Counted from the first letter of the stretch, positions 1 through 7,520 are shown. The stretch: 14,216 bases of DNA from Pseudomonadota bacterium (GCA_023456105.1 JAEYAO010000052.1:1-14216), one strand, 5' to 3'. Made by a program: numbers and translations. The notes: generated by a model not told the origin, from the sequence alone.

Positions 1-326
1 CGCCCGTCCCGGTCGAACGGCGCGCCGAGCGACGTCAGCCACTGCACCGTGGCGCGTCCGGCCTGCGTCAACTGCAGGGCGGCGCCGGCGTCCACCAGGC
101 CCGCCCCCGCCGCGGCCGTGTCCGCCGCGTGGAGTTCGGCGCTGTCCTGAGCCGTCAGTGCAGCGGCGATGCCGCCCTGCGCCCAGGCCGAGGAACACCC
201 GCTCAGCAGCGGCTCGGGCGTGACCACCAGCACGGCTGCGCCCGTGCGCGCCGCCTCCAGCGCAGCGCTCAGGCCGGCCAGCCCCGCGCCGACGATCAGC
301 ACGCCGTCGTGCCGGATGCGAATCAT
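1..326 (-). CDS. nadB: L-aspartate oxidase, N-terminal part (cut by window edge)
   Basis: This enzyme oxidises L-aspartate to iminoaspartate with FAD, the first step of de novo NAD synthesis; NadA then uses the product. Only the first 108 codons are in the window and the rest lies beyond position 1. The visible part starts with an FAD-binding dinucleotide fold (GAGLAG at residues 13-18). It is followed by the NadB-typical segment SSAWAQGGIAAAL at about residues 45-57, which distinguishes NadB from succinate dehydrogenase flavoproteins. The ATG at 326-324 lies 2 bases after the stop of the upstream protease gene, with GGGAG about 10 bases before it. The gene is therefore almost certainly translated from the same message as the protease and nadA. 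The family assignment is firm from these motifs and from nadA nearby. nadC may follow outside the window, but that cannot be seen. Confidence 0.93.
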   Translation of the reverse strand, partial: MIRIRHDGVLIVGAGLAGLSAALEAARTGAAVLVVTPEPLLSGCSSAWAQGGIAAALTAQDSAELHAADTAAAGAGLVDAGAALQLTQAGRATVQWLTSLGAPFDRDG

Positions 327-328
327 GG

Positions 329-1171
329 TCAGCGCACTCCCAGGTAGCTGAGGCCCAGCCGGATCGCCTCGCCCGTGTCGCCGTCGGCCACCGGCAGCAG
401 GGCGCCCACGGCGGCGGCTGCACACAGAGCGCCCGTCGCCAGATACAGGGCGAGGCTCCGTCCCGCCTCCGGCCAGCTCAGCGTGCCCCAGGCCGGGCGC
501 CACACCCCGCGCTTTAAATGGCTGAACACCGCCAGGGCCAAAAAGGCGGCCAGGATGAAGCGGCCCGTGGTCAGCCCCCACCAGACCACCGCGATCCCGA
601 TGACCAGAAGCACAAGCTGCTCCAGCCTTGGATGCAGCCGCGTCAGCACGGGCCCCAGCGCCTTGGACCCGTCCAGCGGCGGAGCGGGAACCAGGTTCAC
701 CAGGTTCAGCATGGCGATAAAGAAGGCCCCGATCAGCCACTCTCCCTGCCCCGTCGCCATCCACACGCCCGCGAACGGGATCATGGCCAAGAGGCCGAAC
801 GCCGGTCCGGCCAGCGACACCAGCACCCCGTGCCATTCGCTCTGCGGCTCGCGCCGCGCCTGGGCCAGTCCGCCCAGGAACGGGATGATGTAGACGCGCG
901 CCGGCCCCATGCCGAGGCGGTTCATGGCTAGGGCGTGCCCGGCCTCGTGCACGAACAGGCCGATCAGCACCGCTCCGGCCACGATGACGCTGCCGGTGAT
1001 CCACCAAAGGAAGGCCGCCATCAGCAGGGTCGAGGCCAGCGTCCAGACCAAGTTCTGGTCCTTCTCGACAGGCGCAGCGGCGGCGGTCGCCGGCGTCGCC
1101 TCGGCGGGCGCGGGGTCGGGCCGAGGATCCCACGGACTCGGTCGGCGGATGGGGGTGTCGATGTCGCTCAT
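329..1171 (-). CDS. M50 family (site-2 protease-like) membrane zinc metalloprotease
   Basis: This 280-residue integral membrane protein is predicted to be a zinc peptidase of the M50/site-2 protease type. The zinc-binding motif HEAGH is at residues 75-79 inside a hydrophobic stretch, and the second metal-ligand motif, LDG in VPAPPLDGSKAL, is at about 166-168. About six hydrophobic segments are visible (near 43-72, 115-140, 146-165, 185-200, 205-218 and 238-262). The first 40 residues are a Pro/Ala-rich, probably cytosolic tail. No PDZ domain is seen, unlike RseP, so it resembles the small minimal M50 enzymes. It lies between nadA (55 bases upstream) and nadB (2 bases downstream), so it is probably co-transcribed with NAD synthesis genes. 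The substrate is unknown and a role in NAD metabolism is only suggested by position. The ATG at 1171 has a weak ribosome site (GGA about 6 bases away). Confidence 0.85.
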   Translation of the reverse strand: MSDIDTPIRRPSPWDPRPDPAPAEATPATAAAAPVEKDQNLVWTLASTLLMAAFLWWITGSVIVAGAVLIGLFVHEAGHALAMNRLGMGPARVYIIPFLGGLAQARREPQSEWHGVLVSLAGPAFGLLAMIPFAGVWMATGQGEWLIGAFFIAMLNLVNLVPAPPLDGSKALGPVLTRLHPRLEQLVLLVIGIAVVWWGLTTGRFILAAFLALAVFSHLKRGVWRPAWGTLSWPEAGRSLALYLATGALCAAAAVGALLPVADGDTGEAIRLGLSYLGVR

Positions 1172-1226
1172 GGCGTTCCAGATGGGCGCAGGCGTCGGCC
1201 CAAACGAGGCGGCCGAACGCCGCGTC

Positions 1227-2309
1227 TCAGATCAGCTCCACCGCGACGTGATGGCGCGCGCGCACCAGGTCATAGCGCGCCGGGATGGTCGGAGGCGGCA
1301 GGTCGATCATCCGCTGCACCGCCAGCCTTCCCCGCTCGGCCACATCTTCGGGCACGGTCACCTCGAACTGCATGTCGCGCAGGCAGTCGCGGATGTTCAG
1401 CAGGGTGATCCGCTTCATGTGCGGGCACATGTTGCACGGGCCAATGAACTGGGTGCCCGGCGCGTCGGCGGCGACGTTGGAGGCCATGGAGCATTCGGTG
1501 ATCATCACCACCTGGCGGGGCTTTCGCTGCTCCACATAGTCGCTCATCGCCGCGGTGGAGCCGGCGAAGTCGGCGGCCGACAGCACCTCTTCCGGGCACT
1601 CGGGGTGCGCCAGGATCTCGGCCTCGGGCCAGGCGGCGCGCATCTCGGCGATGTCGGCGGCGGTGAAGCGTTCGTGCACCTCGCAGCGGCCCTTCCAGGC
1701 GATGATCCCGACGCTGGTTTGCGCGGCCACGTTGCGGGCCAGGAATTCGTCCGGGATCAGGATGACGCGATCGACGCCCCACTCCCTCGCCGCCCATTCC
1801 ACCACCTGCACGGCGTTGGCCGAGGTGCAGCAGATGTCCGTCTCCGCCTTCACGTCGGCGGTGGTGTTGACATAGGTCACCACCGGCAGGCCCGGATAGC
1901 GCGCCTTGATCAGCCGCACGTCCGATCCGGTGATCGACGTCGCCAGGGAGCAGCCGGCCAGCGGATCGGGGATCAGCACCGTCTTGTCCGGGCTGAGGAT
2001 CTTGGACGTTTCGGCCATGAAGTGCACGCCGGCCTGCACGATCACGCGCGCATCGGAGCGCGCCGCCTCCTTGGCCAGGCCCAGGCTGTCGCCGACATAG
2101 TCGCCCACGCCATGGAAGATGTCGGGCGTCATGTAGTTGTGCGCCAGGATCACGGCGTTCCGCTCCCGCTTCAGCGCATTGATCTCGCTGATCAGAGCGG
2201 CCTGCGCCGGCCACTCCAGCGGGGTGACGTGGTCCTTGACCTTGGCCCAGACGCCGGCGGTCTCCCGCTCCAGCGCCTTTGTCAGCCCGAACGCTCCGTC
2301 CGCCATCAT
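1227..2309 (-). CDS. nadA: Quinolinate synthase A
   Basis: NadA condenses iminoaspartate with dihydroxyacetone phosphate to quinolinate using a [4Fe-4S] cluster, the second step of de novo NAD synthesis in the cytosol. From the chosen start the protein has 360 residues, normal for the family. The cluster cysteines are visible at about 120 (PLAGCS), 161 (CCTSANA, with 160 beside it) and 292 (CNMCPHMK, with 295 in the CxxC). The early substrate-site segment ILAHNYM is also present at about 54-60. An in-frame ATG exists further upstream at 2396, but I chose 2309. GGGAG sits 5 bases before it, family homology begins soon after, and the longer form would place the inverted repeat at 2323-2345 inside the coding region. 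A second ATG follows immediately at 2306. The gene leads the operon nadA-M50 protease-nadB. Confidence 0.95.
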   Translation of the reverse strand: MMADGAFGLTKALERETAGVWAKVKDHVTPLEWPAQAALISEINALKRERNAVILAHNYMTPDIFHGVGDYVGDSLGLAKEAARSDARVIVQAGVHFMAETSKILSPDKTVLIPDPLAGCSLATSITGSDVRLIKARYPGLPVVTYVNTTADVKAETDICCTSANAVQVVEWAAREWGVDRVILIPDEFLARNVAAQTSVGIIAWKGRCEVHERFTAADIAEMRAAWPEAEILAHPECPEEVLSAADFAGSTAAMSDYVEQRKPRQVVMITECSMASNVAADAPGTQFIGPCNMCPHMKRITLLNIRDCLRDMQFEVTVPEDVAERGRLAVQRMIDLPPPTIPARYDLVRARHHVAVELI

Positions 2310-2322
2310 GCCTGCTCCCGAC

Positions 2323-2345
2323 CTTATGCTCACATTCAGCATAAG
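2323..2345. promoter_or_regulatory. Inverted repeat, probable nadA operator
   Basis: A perfect inverted repeat, CTTATGCT-N7-AGCATAAG, lies 13 bases upstream of the chosen nadA ATG. It is AT-rich in a GC-rich neighbourhood and has the size and symmetry of a repressor site. It sits just downstream of a candidate promoter (2353-2380), where a bound repressor would block transcription. NAD-synthesis operons in other bacteria are controlled by repressors such as NadR, NrtR or NadQ. Which family would act here cannot be told from the site alone, and no regulator gene is adjacent. Confidence 0.7.
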
Positions 2346-2352
2346 CAGGCGC

Positions 2353-2380
2353 AATGTAGGCCGATCACGGAGCGACGCAA
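2353..2380 (-). promoter_or_regulatory. Candidate nadA promoter
   Basis: On the minus strand, TTGCGT (2380-2375) and TACATT (2358-2353) are separated by 16 bases, a fair match to housekeeping -35/-10 elements. The predicted start of transcription near 2346 would put the inverted repeat 2323-2345 at about +1 to +23, an arrangement that makes sense for repression. The match is only partial, so the call is tentative. Confidence 0.4.
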
Positions 2381-2483
2381 GCGGGTGCACGCTCATGACC
2401 GCTGCAGACCGAAGCAGCGAGAACTTCAGAGTCTCGCAACCTTTGGTTGTCTACCTTGGTCGATGTAATCGGGGGATTGCATC

Positions 2484-4823
2484 ATGTTCAACGTCATCGA
2501 CTGTGTCTGGAACCAGCACGACCTGCGGCTGGTGGCGCTCGCCGCCGCCATCTGGCTGGTCGGCGGCCTCGCCTTCTTTCTGCTGCTGAGCCGCGCGGGC
2601 GACAGCGGCCCGGCTCGCCGCGATCAGTGGGTCGCCGTGGCGGCTGCCGCCGGCGGGGTCGGCGTGTGGAGCACCCACTTCGTGGCCATGCTGGCCTATG
2701 ACGGAGGCATGCCGATGAGCTTTGGCCCGTCCCTGACCGTCCTGTCGGTGGCGGTGGCGGTCGGCATGTTCTGGATCGCGCTGCGGGTGTTCATGGCGCA
2801 GCCCTCGCCGGCGGGGCGTCTTGGGGCCGGCGTGCTGTTCAGCCTGGGCGTCGCGGCCATGCATTTCACCGGCATGGCGGCCGTGCAGGCCTCCGCCCGC
2901 CTGCACTACGACCTCGAACAGATCGCCGTCGCGGCCTTGCTGGGCGCCGTGCTGGTCAGCGCCGCCTTTCATGTTTTCGCGCGGCTGCGCGGCCCCGCCC
3001 GCATCGGCGTCCCGGCCCTGCTGAGCCTGCTGGGCGTCTGTCTGATGCACTTCATCGGCATGTCGGCCACGACCCTGATCCCCGATCCCACGATGGCCGG
3101 GCCGCAGGGCGAGTTCAGCCGGGTATGGCTGATCGGGGCGATCGTCGTCGCCTCGACCCTGTTGATCCTGCTGACGGCGGCGGCGGCCTTAGTCGAGCGT
3201 TGCCTGACGGACCTGCGCGGCCTGACCGAGGCTTCGCTGGAAGGGCTGATGATCGTGCGTGACGGTCGCATCCTGGAGGTCAACGCCCGTTTCGCCGCGC
3301 TCAGCGGACGCAAGCCCGCGATGCTGCTGGGACAGTCGGCGGACACGGTGCTGAGCGCGCCCTCTCCCGAAGGGCTCGCCTCCATCGGCTCGGCCCCGAT
3401 CGAGGCCGCCCTGCTCATGCCGGAGGCGGAGCCCCGCGCCGTCGAGGTCTGCGCCCACACCGTCGAATATCGTGGCCGCGAGTGCCGGGTGCTGGCCGTG
3501 CGCGACCTGACCGAGAAAAAGGAAGCCCAGCGCCAGATCGAGCATCTGGCGCGTCACGACGCCCTGACCGACCTGCCCAACCGCGCCCTGCTGGAGGAAC
3601 GGCTGGAGCACGCCGTCGCCTGGTCGCGCCGCACGCGCGATCCGGTGGCCGTGCTGGCGCTGGACCTCGATCGGTTCAAGGCCGTCAACGACATCTTCGG
3701 CCACGCCGAGGGCGACCGCGTTCTGTGCCGGGTGGCCGATATCCTGCGCTCCTGCACCCGCACCGTGGACACCGTCGCCCGTATCGGCGGCGACGAGTTC
3801 GTGATCGTCCAGGTCGGCGCGGCCCAGCCGGAAGGCGCCAAGATCCTGGCCGACCGCATCCTTTCGACCTTCGCCGCCGAAATGGACGTGACGCGCGACC
3901 CTACGGCCGTCGGCGTCTCCATCGGCGTGGCGGTCTATCCGGACGACGCGGGCGATCCCGACACCCTGCGCCATGGCGCGGACGTCGCCCTGTACCGCGC
4001 CAAACAGGCCGGGCGCGGGACGGCGCGCTTCTTTGACCAGCAGATGGATGCCGAGGTGCGCAACCGCCGCAATCTGGAGCACGACCTGCGCCACGCCATC
4101 CTGCGTCGCCAGTTGCACGTCGCCTATCAGCCGCTGGTCTCGACCACGGGCGGAGCGATCGCCGGCTACGAGGCCCTGCTGCGCTGGAAGCATCCGGTGA
4201 TGGGCGAGATCAGCCCGGAGGTCTTCATCCCCATCGCCGAGGACACCGGCTCGATCGTGGCGCTGGGCGAATGGGTGCTTCGCGAGGCGTGCCGCACGGC
4301 CGCGACCTGGCCGATCGCCTACGCCGTCTCGGTCAATGTCTCGACGGTGCAGTTCCAGGTGGCGACCCTGCCGGACCTCGTGGCCACGGTGCTGGCCGAG
4401 ACCGACCTGCACCCCTCGCGGCTGGAGCTGGAAATCACCGAGTCCGTGCTGATGAAGGACCGAGCCTCGGCCCTTCACACCCTGAACCGGCTGAAGGCGC
4501 TGGGCGTGCGCATCGTCATGGACGACTTCGGCACCGGCTATTCGTCGCTCAGCAACCTGCAGAGCTTCCCCTTCGACAAGATCAAGATCGATCGCAGCTT
4601 CATCGGCGCGATCGAGGACGACGAGGCCGCGCGATCCATCATCCGGGCCATTGTAGGCTTGGGCCGCGGCCTGAACCTGCCGGTCGTTGCCGAAGGCGTG
4701 GAGACCGAGGCCCAGCGCCGCATGGTCGCCGACGAGGGCTGTCCGCAGGCGCAGGGCTTCCTGTTCGGACGACCCGGCTCCGCACCGGTGTTCCCGGAGC
4801 GGAGCGAGGCCCAGGCCGCCTAG
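2484..4823 (+). CDS. MHYT-PAS-GGDEF-EAL membrane cyclic-di-GMP cyclase/phosphodiesterase
   Basis: This 779-residue membrane signalling protein can in principle make and degrade cyclic-di-GMP. The N-terminal MHYT sensor (about 1-240) has around seven hydrophobic helices and three copies of the metal-ligand motif: STHFVAM (63-69), AAMHFTGM (124-131) and LMHFIGM (187-193). MHYT domains are thought to bind copper and sense O2, CO or NO. A PAS-like segment follows at about 245-340. The GGDEF domain spans about 355-520, with an intact GGDEF at 435-439 and an inhibitory-site RxxD (RTVD, 426-429) at the expected spacing. The EAL domain spans about 535-770 and keeps EALLRW (563-568), the Glu in LEITES, DDFGTGYSS (680-688), KIDRSF and VAEGVET. 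Both activities therefore look possible, and NbdA of Pseudomonas has a comparable layout. GGGGGA lies 7 bases before the ATG. The stop overlaps the stop of the convergent dehydrogenase gene. Confidence 0.95.
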   Translation: MFNVIDCVWNQHDLRLVALAAAIWLVGGLAFFLLLSRAGDSGPARRDQWVAVAAAAGGVGVWSTHFVAMLAYDGGMPMSFGPSLTVLSVAVAVGMFWIALRVFMAQPSPAGRLGAGVLFSLGVAAMHFTGMAAVQASARLHYDLEQIAVAALLGAVLVSAAFHVFARLRGPARIGVPALLSLLGVCLMHFIGMSATTLIPDPTMAGPQGEFSRVWLIGAIVVASTLLILLTAAAALVERCLTDLRGLTEASLEGLMIVRDGRILEVNARFAALSGRKPAMLLGQSADTVLSAPSPEGLASIGSAPIEAALLMPEAEPRAVEVCAHTVEYRGRECRVLAVRDLTEKKEAQRQIEHLARHDALTDLPNRALLEERLEHAVAWSRRTRDPVAVLALDLDRFKAVNDIFGHAEGDRVLCRVADILRSCTRTVDTVARIGGDEFVIVQVGAAQPEGAKILADRILSTFAAEMDVTRDPTAVGVSIGVAVYPDDAGDPDTLRHGADVALYRAKQAGRGTARFFDQQMDAEVRNRRNLEHDLRHAILRRQLHVAYQPLVSTTGGAIAGYEALLRWKHPVMGEISPEVFIPIAEDTGSIVALGEWVLREACRTAATWPIAYAVSVNVSTVQFQVATLPDLVATVLAETDLHPSRLELEITESVLMKDRASALHTLNRLKALGVRIVMDDFGTGYSSLSNLQSFPFDKIKIDRSFIGAIEDDEAARSIIRAIVGLGRGLNLPVVAEGVETEAQRRMVADEGCPQAQGFLFGRPGSAPVFPERSEAQAA

Positions 4824-5623
4824 TTCTTGCCCGAACCCGGCTCGGCCATGCCGCGGTGCATCTCGGCCAGGGCGGTCTGGGGCGTGACCGCCGCCATCGC
4901 CGCCTGAATCTTGTTCTTCAGGCCCGCCACCACGTCGCCGTCGCCGCGCTTCATGGCTTCGTAGCCGGTCTTGGCGACATCGGCCGGATCGGACTTGTCC
5001 TTGCTCTGGCCCACCGAGGTGTCCAGCATGTCGGCGCGTTCGAAGAACTCGGTGTCCACCGGACCCGGCATCAGCACCGTGACCGACACGTCCGTCTCCT
5101 TCAGCTCGTTGCGCAGGGCAAAGGAGAAGCTGTCCACAAAGGCTTTGGTGCCGTTGTAGACCGCCTGGAAAGACCCCGGCATCAGCCCGGCGATGGAGCC
5201 GGTCAGCAGGATCTTGCCGCGCCCGCGCGTCCGCATCTCGGCGCCGACCTTGTAGAGCAGGCGGATGGTGCCCGTGATGTTGGTGTTCACGACATGCATG
5301 ATGTCGTTCCAGTCCTGGCCCAGAAAGGCGTGACCCAGGCCATGCCCGGCGTTGGCGGCCAGGGCGTCGATCGGGCGGCCGGCGGCGGCGGCGTAAAGCT
5401 CATCCACGGCCTCGACCTTGGACAGGTCCAGCTGCAGGGCGGTGACCTGGACGCCCAGGGCCTCCAGCGACTGCTTGGCCTCGACGATGGCGGGCTGGTC
5501 GGCGGCGATCAGCAGGTCATAGCCGTCCTGGGCGAACAGCCTGGCGAGTTCATAGCCGATGCCGGACGAGGCGCCGGTGACAAGGGCGAGGGGGCGGGCG
5601 GTTTCGGCGGACGTGACGGCCAT
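4820..5623 (-). CDS. Short-chain dehydrogenase/reductase (SDR)
   Basis: This 267-residue soluble NAD(P)-dependent oxidoreductase has the classical SDR fold. The cofactor-binding motif TGASSGIG is at residues 16-23 and the structural NAG motif at 91-93. The catalytic Ser is at about 143 and the Tyr-x-x-x-Lys pair at 156 and 160 (YNGTK). The substrate cannot be inferred. It diverges from the SRPBCC/alcohol dehydrogenase unit across a 133-base region with a GGAAC-type promoter element facing each way, so it is probably part of the same stress response. GGAG lies about 10 bases before the ATG at 5623. Its stop codon overlaps the stop of the GGDEF-EAL gene (CTAG at 4820-4823), leaving no room for a terminator between these convergent genes. 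Confidence 0.93.
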   Translation of the reverse strand: MAVTSAETARPLALVTGASSGIGYELARLFAQDGYDLLIAADQPAIVEAKQSLEALGVQVTALQLDLSKVEAVDELYAAAAGRPIDALAANAGHGLGHAFLGQDWNDIMHVVNTNITGTIRLLYKVGAEMRTRGRGKILLTGSIAGLMPGSFQAVYNGTKAFVDSFSFALRNELKETDVSVTVLMPGPVDTEFFERADMLDTSVGQSKDKSDPADVAKTGYEAMKRGDGDVVAGLKNKIQAAMAAVTPQTALAEMHRGMAEPGSGKN

Positions 5624-5658
5624 GGCGGGGGCTCCGGGCGAGTTTGGGTCGCCTTCTC

Positions 5659-5683
5659 AAACCCCGACATGACGGTCGGTTCC
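5659..5683 (-). promoter_or_regulatory. Candidate EcfG/RpoE2-type stress promoter for the SDR gene
   Basis: On the minus strand GGAAC (5683-5679) is followed after 18 bases by TT (5660-5659). This fits the GGAAC-N18/19-TT pattern I recall for the alphaproteobacterial general stress sigma factor. The transcript would begin a few tens of bases before the SDR start at 5623. The more specific -10 form CGTT is not well matched, so the support comes mainly from the exact -35 and from the mirror-image element on the other strand. Confidence 0.5.
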
Positions 5684-5708
5684 GCTTGAACCCACGACAA
5701 GGCGGCAG

Positions 5709-5733
5709 GGAACGATCCGGACTCCGAAGGCTT
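5709..5733 (+). promoter_or_regulatory. Candidate EcfG/RpoE2-type stress promoter for the SRPBCC-ADH unit
   Basis: GGAAC (5709-5713) is followed after 18 bases by TT (5732-5733), the general stress promoter pattern of alphaproteobacteria. Transcription would start near 5740, giving a very short leader. A strong ribosome site, AGGAGG at 5746-5751, lies 5 bases before the ATG. The last two bases of the -10 CGTT consensus are not matched. Confidence 0.5.
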
Positions 5734-5756
5734 AATTTGAGCCTCAGGAGGACCTC

Positions 5757-6314
5757 ATGGCCAACGACCCCATTTCGACGGACGCCGACGTGGCGTCCAC
5801 CAACTTCATCAGCAAGGACCAGCACGAGGGCGAGCACAGCGCCTCCTCGATTCAGGCGGTCATGATCAACAAGCCGCGTGAGGAGCTTTACGCCTTCTGG
5901 CGCGATTTCGGGAACCTGCCGGCCTTTATGCCGAACGTGAAGTCGGTGCAGCAGGCGGACGCCAAGCACACCCGCTGGATCATCGACGGCCCCGGCGGCA
6001 AGGATGTCGAACTCGACAGCGAGATCGTGGAGGACATTCCCGGCGAGAAGATCGCCTGGCGCGGAACCGAGGGTTCCGATCTCGACCACGAAGGCTGGGT
6101 GTCGCTCAAGGACAACCCCCAAGGTCGCGGCACCGAGGTTCGGGTCTTCATCAGCTATGACCCGCCGGCCGGCGGGCTCGGCAAGATCGTCGCCAAGGTC
6201 ATGCAGCGCGAGCCCCGCGTCCAGGCCCGCCGCGAGCTGCGCCGGTTCAAGCAGCTGATGGAAACCGGCGAAGTCTCGACCTCGCAAGCCCCCGCCGCCG
6301 CGCCGCGCGGCTGA
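5757..6314 (+). CDS. SRPBCC (START/cyclase-dehydrase-like) family protein
   Basis: This 185-residue soluble protein has the SRPBCC ligand-binding fold, in the branch often labelled cyclase/dehydrase (COG5637-like). Residues 1-28 form a polar leader. The domain runs from about 30 to 172 with the family pattern VMINKPREELYAFWRD (35-50), NLPAFMPNV, GEKIAWRG, GTEVRVFISYDPP, and a closing FKQLMETGEV. The C-terminal tail is Ala/Pro-rich. No enzymatic activity is established for this branch and the ligand is unknown. The gene has a strong ribosome site (AGGAGG, 5-base spacing) and is followed after 30 bases by the alcohol dehydrogenase, so the two form an operon, probably stress-induced. I recall such SRPBCC genes near zinc dehydrogenases in other alphaproteobacteria, but cannot check that here. 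Confidence 0.9.
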   Translation: MANDPISTDADVASTNFISKDQHEGEHSASSIQAVMINKPREELYAFWRDFGNLPAFMPNVKSVQQADAKHTRWIIDGPGGKDVELDSEIVEDIPGEKIAWRGTEGSDLDHEGWVSLKDNPQGRGTEVRVFISYDPPAGGLGKIVAKVMQREPRVQARRELRRFKQLMETGEVSTSQAPAAAPRG

Positions 6315-6344
6315 TCTCCTCTCCCTTCAAGAAAGAACACTCGC

Positions 6345-7520
6345 ATGCGCGCACTCACCTGGCACGGCAAGCACGACGTCCGCGTGGACACGGTTCCGGA
6401 TCCCGAGATCGTCAATCCGCGCGACGCCATCATCAAGATCACCGCGACCGCCATCTGCGGCTCGGACCTGCACCTCTACGACAGCGTCATCCCGTCCATG
6501 CACCGGGGCGACATCCTGGGGCACGAGTTCATGGGCGAGGTGGTCGAGGTCGGTCGCGGCAACACCAGCCTCCAGGTCGGGCAAAAGGTGGTGGTGCCGT
6601 TCGTGATCGCCTGCGGCTCCTGCTTCTTCTGCGGCAAGCAACAGTATTCGGCCTGCGACAACTCCAACCCGGCCGACAAGTCCGACATTTCCGAGACCGC
6701 TTACGGCTATCCGGTGGCCGGCCTGTTCGGCTACTCGCACATGACCGGCGGCTATGCCGGCGGCCAGGCCCAGTACGCCCGCGTCCCGTACTCCGACTTC
6801 GGCCCCATCGTCATCCCCGAGGGCATTCCAGACGAGAAGGTGCTGTTCCTGTCGGACATCTTCCCGACCGGCTGGATGGCCGCCGAGAACGCCCAGATCG
6901 AGCCGGGCGACACCGTGGCCGTCTGGGGCTGCGGTCCCGTCGGCCAGTTCGTGATCAAGAGCGCCATCCATATGGGCGCCGGCCGCGTCATCGCCATCGA
7001 CCACCAGCCGGCGCGACTGGCGCTGGCTAAGGCCAACGGCGCCGAGGTCCTCAACTACCATGAGGTCAAGGTCCGCGAAGCGCTGAAGGAGATGACCGCC
7101 GGCATCGGCCCGGACGCCTGCATCGACGCTGTGGGCATGGAAGCGCACGGCTTTGCGCCCGACAACGTCATCGACGCGGTCAAGCAGGAGACCAAGCTCG
7201 GCACCGATCGCCAGCACGTCCTGCGCGAAACCATCATGGCTTGCCGCAAGGGCGGCCGTGTCTCGGTTCCCGGCGTCTACGGCGGCATCGGCGACAAGTT
7301 CCCGATCGGCGCCTTCATGGAAAAGGGCCTGACCATCAAGACCGGCCAGACCCACGTCCAGAAGTACCTGCCGCACCTGCTCGAGCTGATCATGGACGGC
7401 AAGATCGAGACCACCGACATCATCAGCCACCGCCTGCCGCTGGAAGAAGCCCCGACCGGCTACAAGAACTTCCACGACAATCCGAACGAATGGCGCAAGG
7501 TGATCCTGTCGCCGCACTAG
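6345..7520 (+). CDS. Zinc-dependent alcohol dehydrogenase (MDR, formaldehyde dehydrogenase-like branch)
   Basis: This 391-residue cytosolic medium-chain dehydrogenase has two zinc sites. The catalytic zinc ligands are visible as Cys38 (ICGSDLH) and His60-Glu61 (LGHEF). The structural zinc cysteines are 90, 93, 96 and 104 (CGSCFFCGKQQYSAC). The Rossmann motif GCGPVG is at 195-200. Asp219 ends the second strand (VIAID), which points to NAD rather than NADP. The long insertion after the structural zinc loop and the C-terminal region resemble glutathione-independent formaldehyde dehydrogenase-like proteins. The actual substrate is uncertain and other alcohols or aldehydes are possible. It is the second gene of the SRPBCC-ADH unit; its ribosome site is weak (AAGAAAGAA), which fits a downstream gene. 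A strong terminator follows at 7544. Confidence 0.93.
   Translation: MRALTWHGKHDVRVDTVPDPEIVNPRDAIIKITATAICGSDLHLYDSVIPSMHRGDILGHEFMGEVVEVGRGNTSLQVGQKVVVPFVIACGSCFFCGKQQYSACDNSNPADKSDISETAYGYPVAGLFGYSHMTGGYAGGQAQYARVPYSDFGPIVIPEGIPDEKVLFLSDIFPTGWMAAENAQIEPGDTVAVWGCGPVGQFVIKSAIHMGAGRVIAIDHQPARLALAKANGAEVLNYHEVKVREALKEMTAGIGPDACIDAVGMEAHGFAPDNVIDAVKQETKLGTDRQHVLRETIMACRKGGRVSVPGVYGGIGDKFPIGAFMEKGLTIKTGQTHVQKYLPHLLELIMDGKIETTDIISHRLPLEEAPTGYKNFHDNPNEWRKVILSPH

Noticed and set aside
1209..1223. Small hairpin GCGGC-N5-GCCGC just after the nadA stop
   Set aside because: It has only five pairs and no T-run, so it is not a convincing terminator and nadA-protease-nadB can still be one transcript.
2310..2396. 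N-terminal extension of nadA from an ATG at 2396
   Set aside because: It would cover the inverted repeat and candidate promoter, has no family homology, and the ATG at 2309 has a good ribosome site.
909..2468. Long frames on the strand opposite real genes (for example 909-2468 plus, 3189-4478 minus, 6327-7517 minus, 10637-12115 minus)
   Set aside because: Their products are rich in Arg, Gly, His and Ala with no recognisable domain, and they mirror well-supported genes. Such shadows are common at this G+C content.
2443..2469. TTGGTT-N15-TGTAAT as a promoter for the cyclic-di-GMP gene
   Set aside because: The spacing is short and the implied transcription start would remove the ribosome site.
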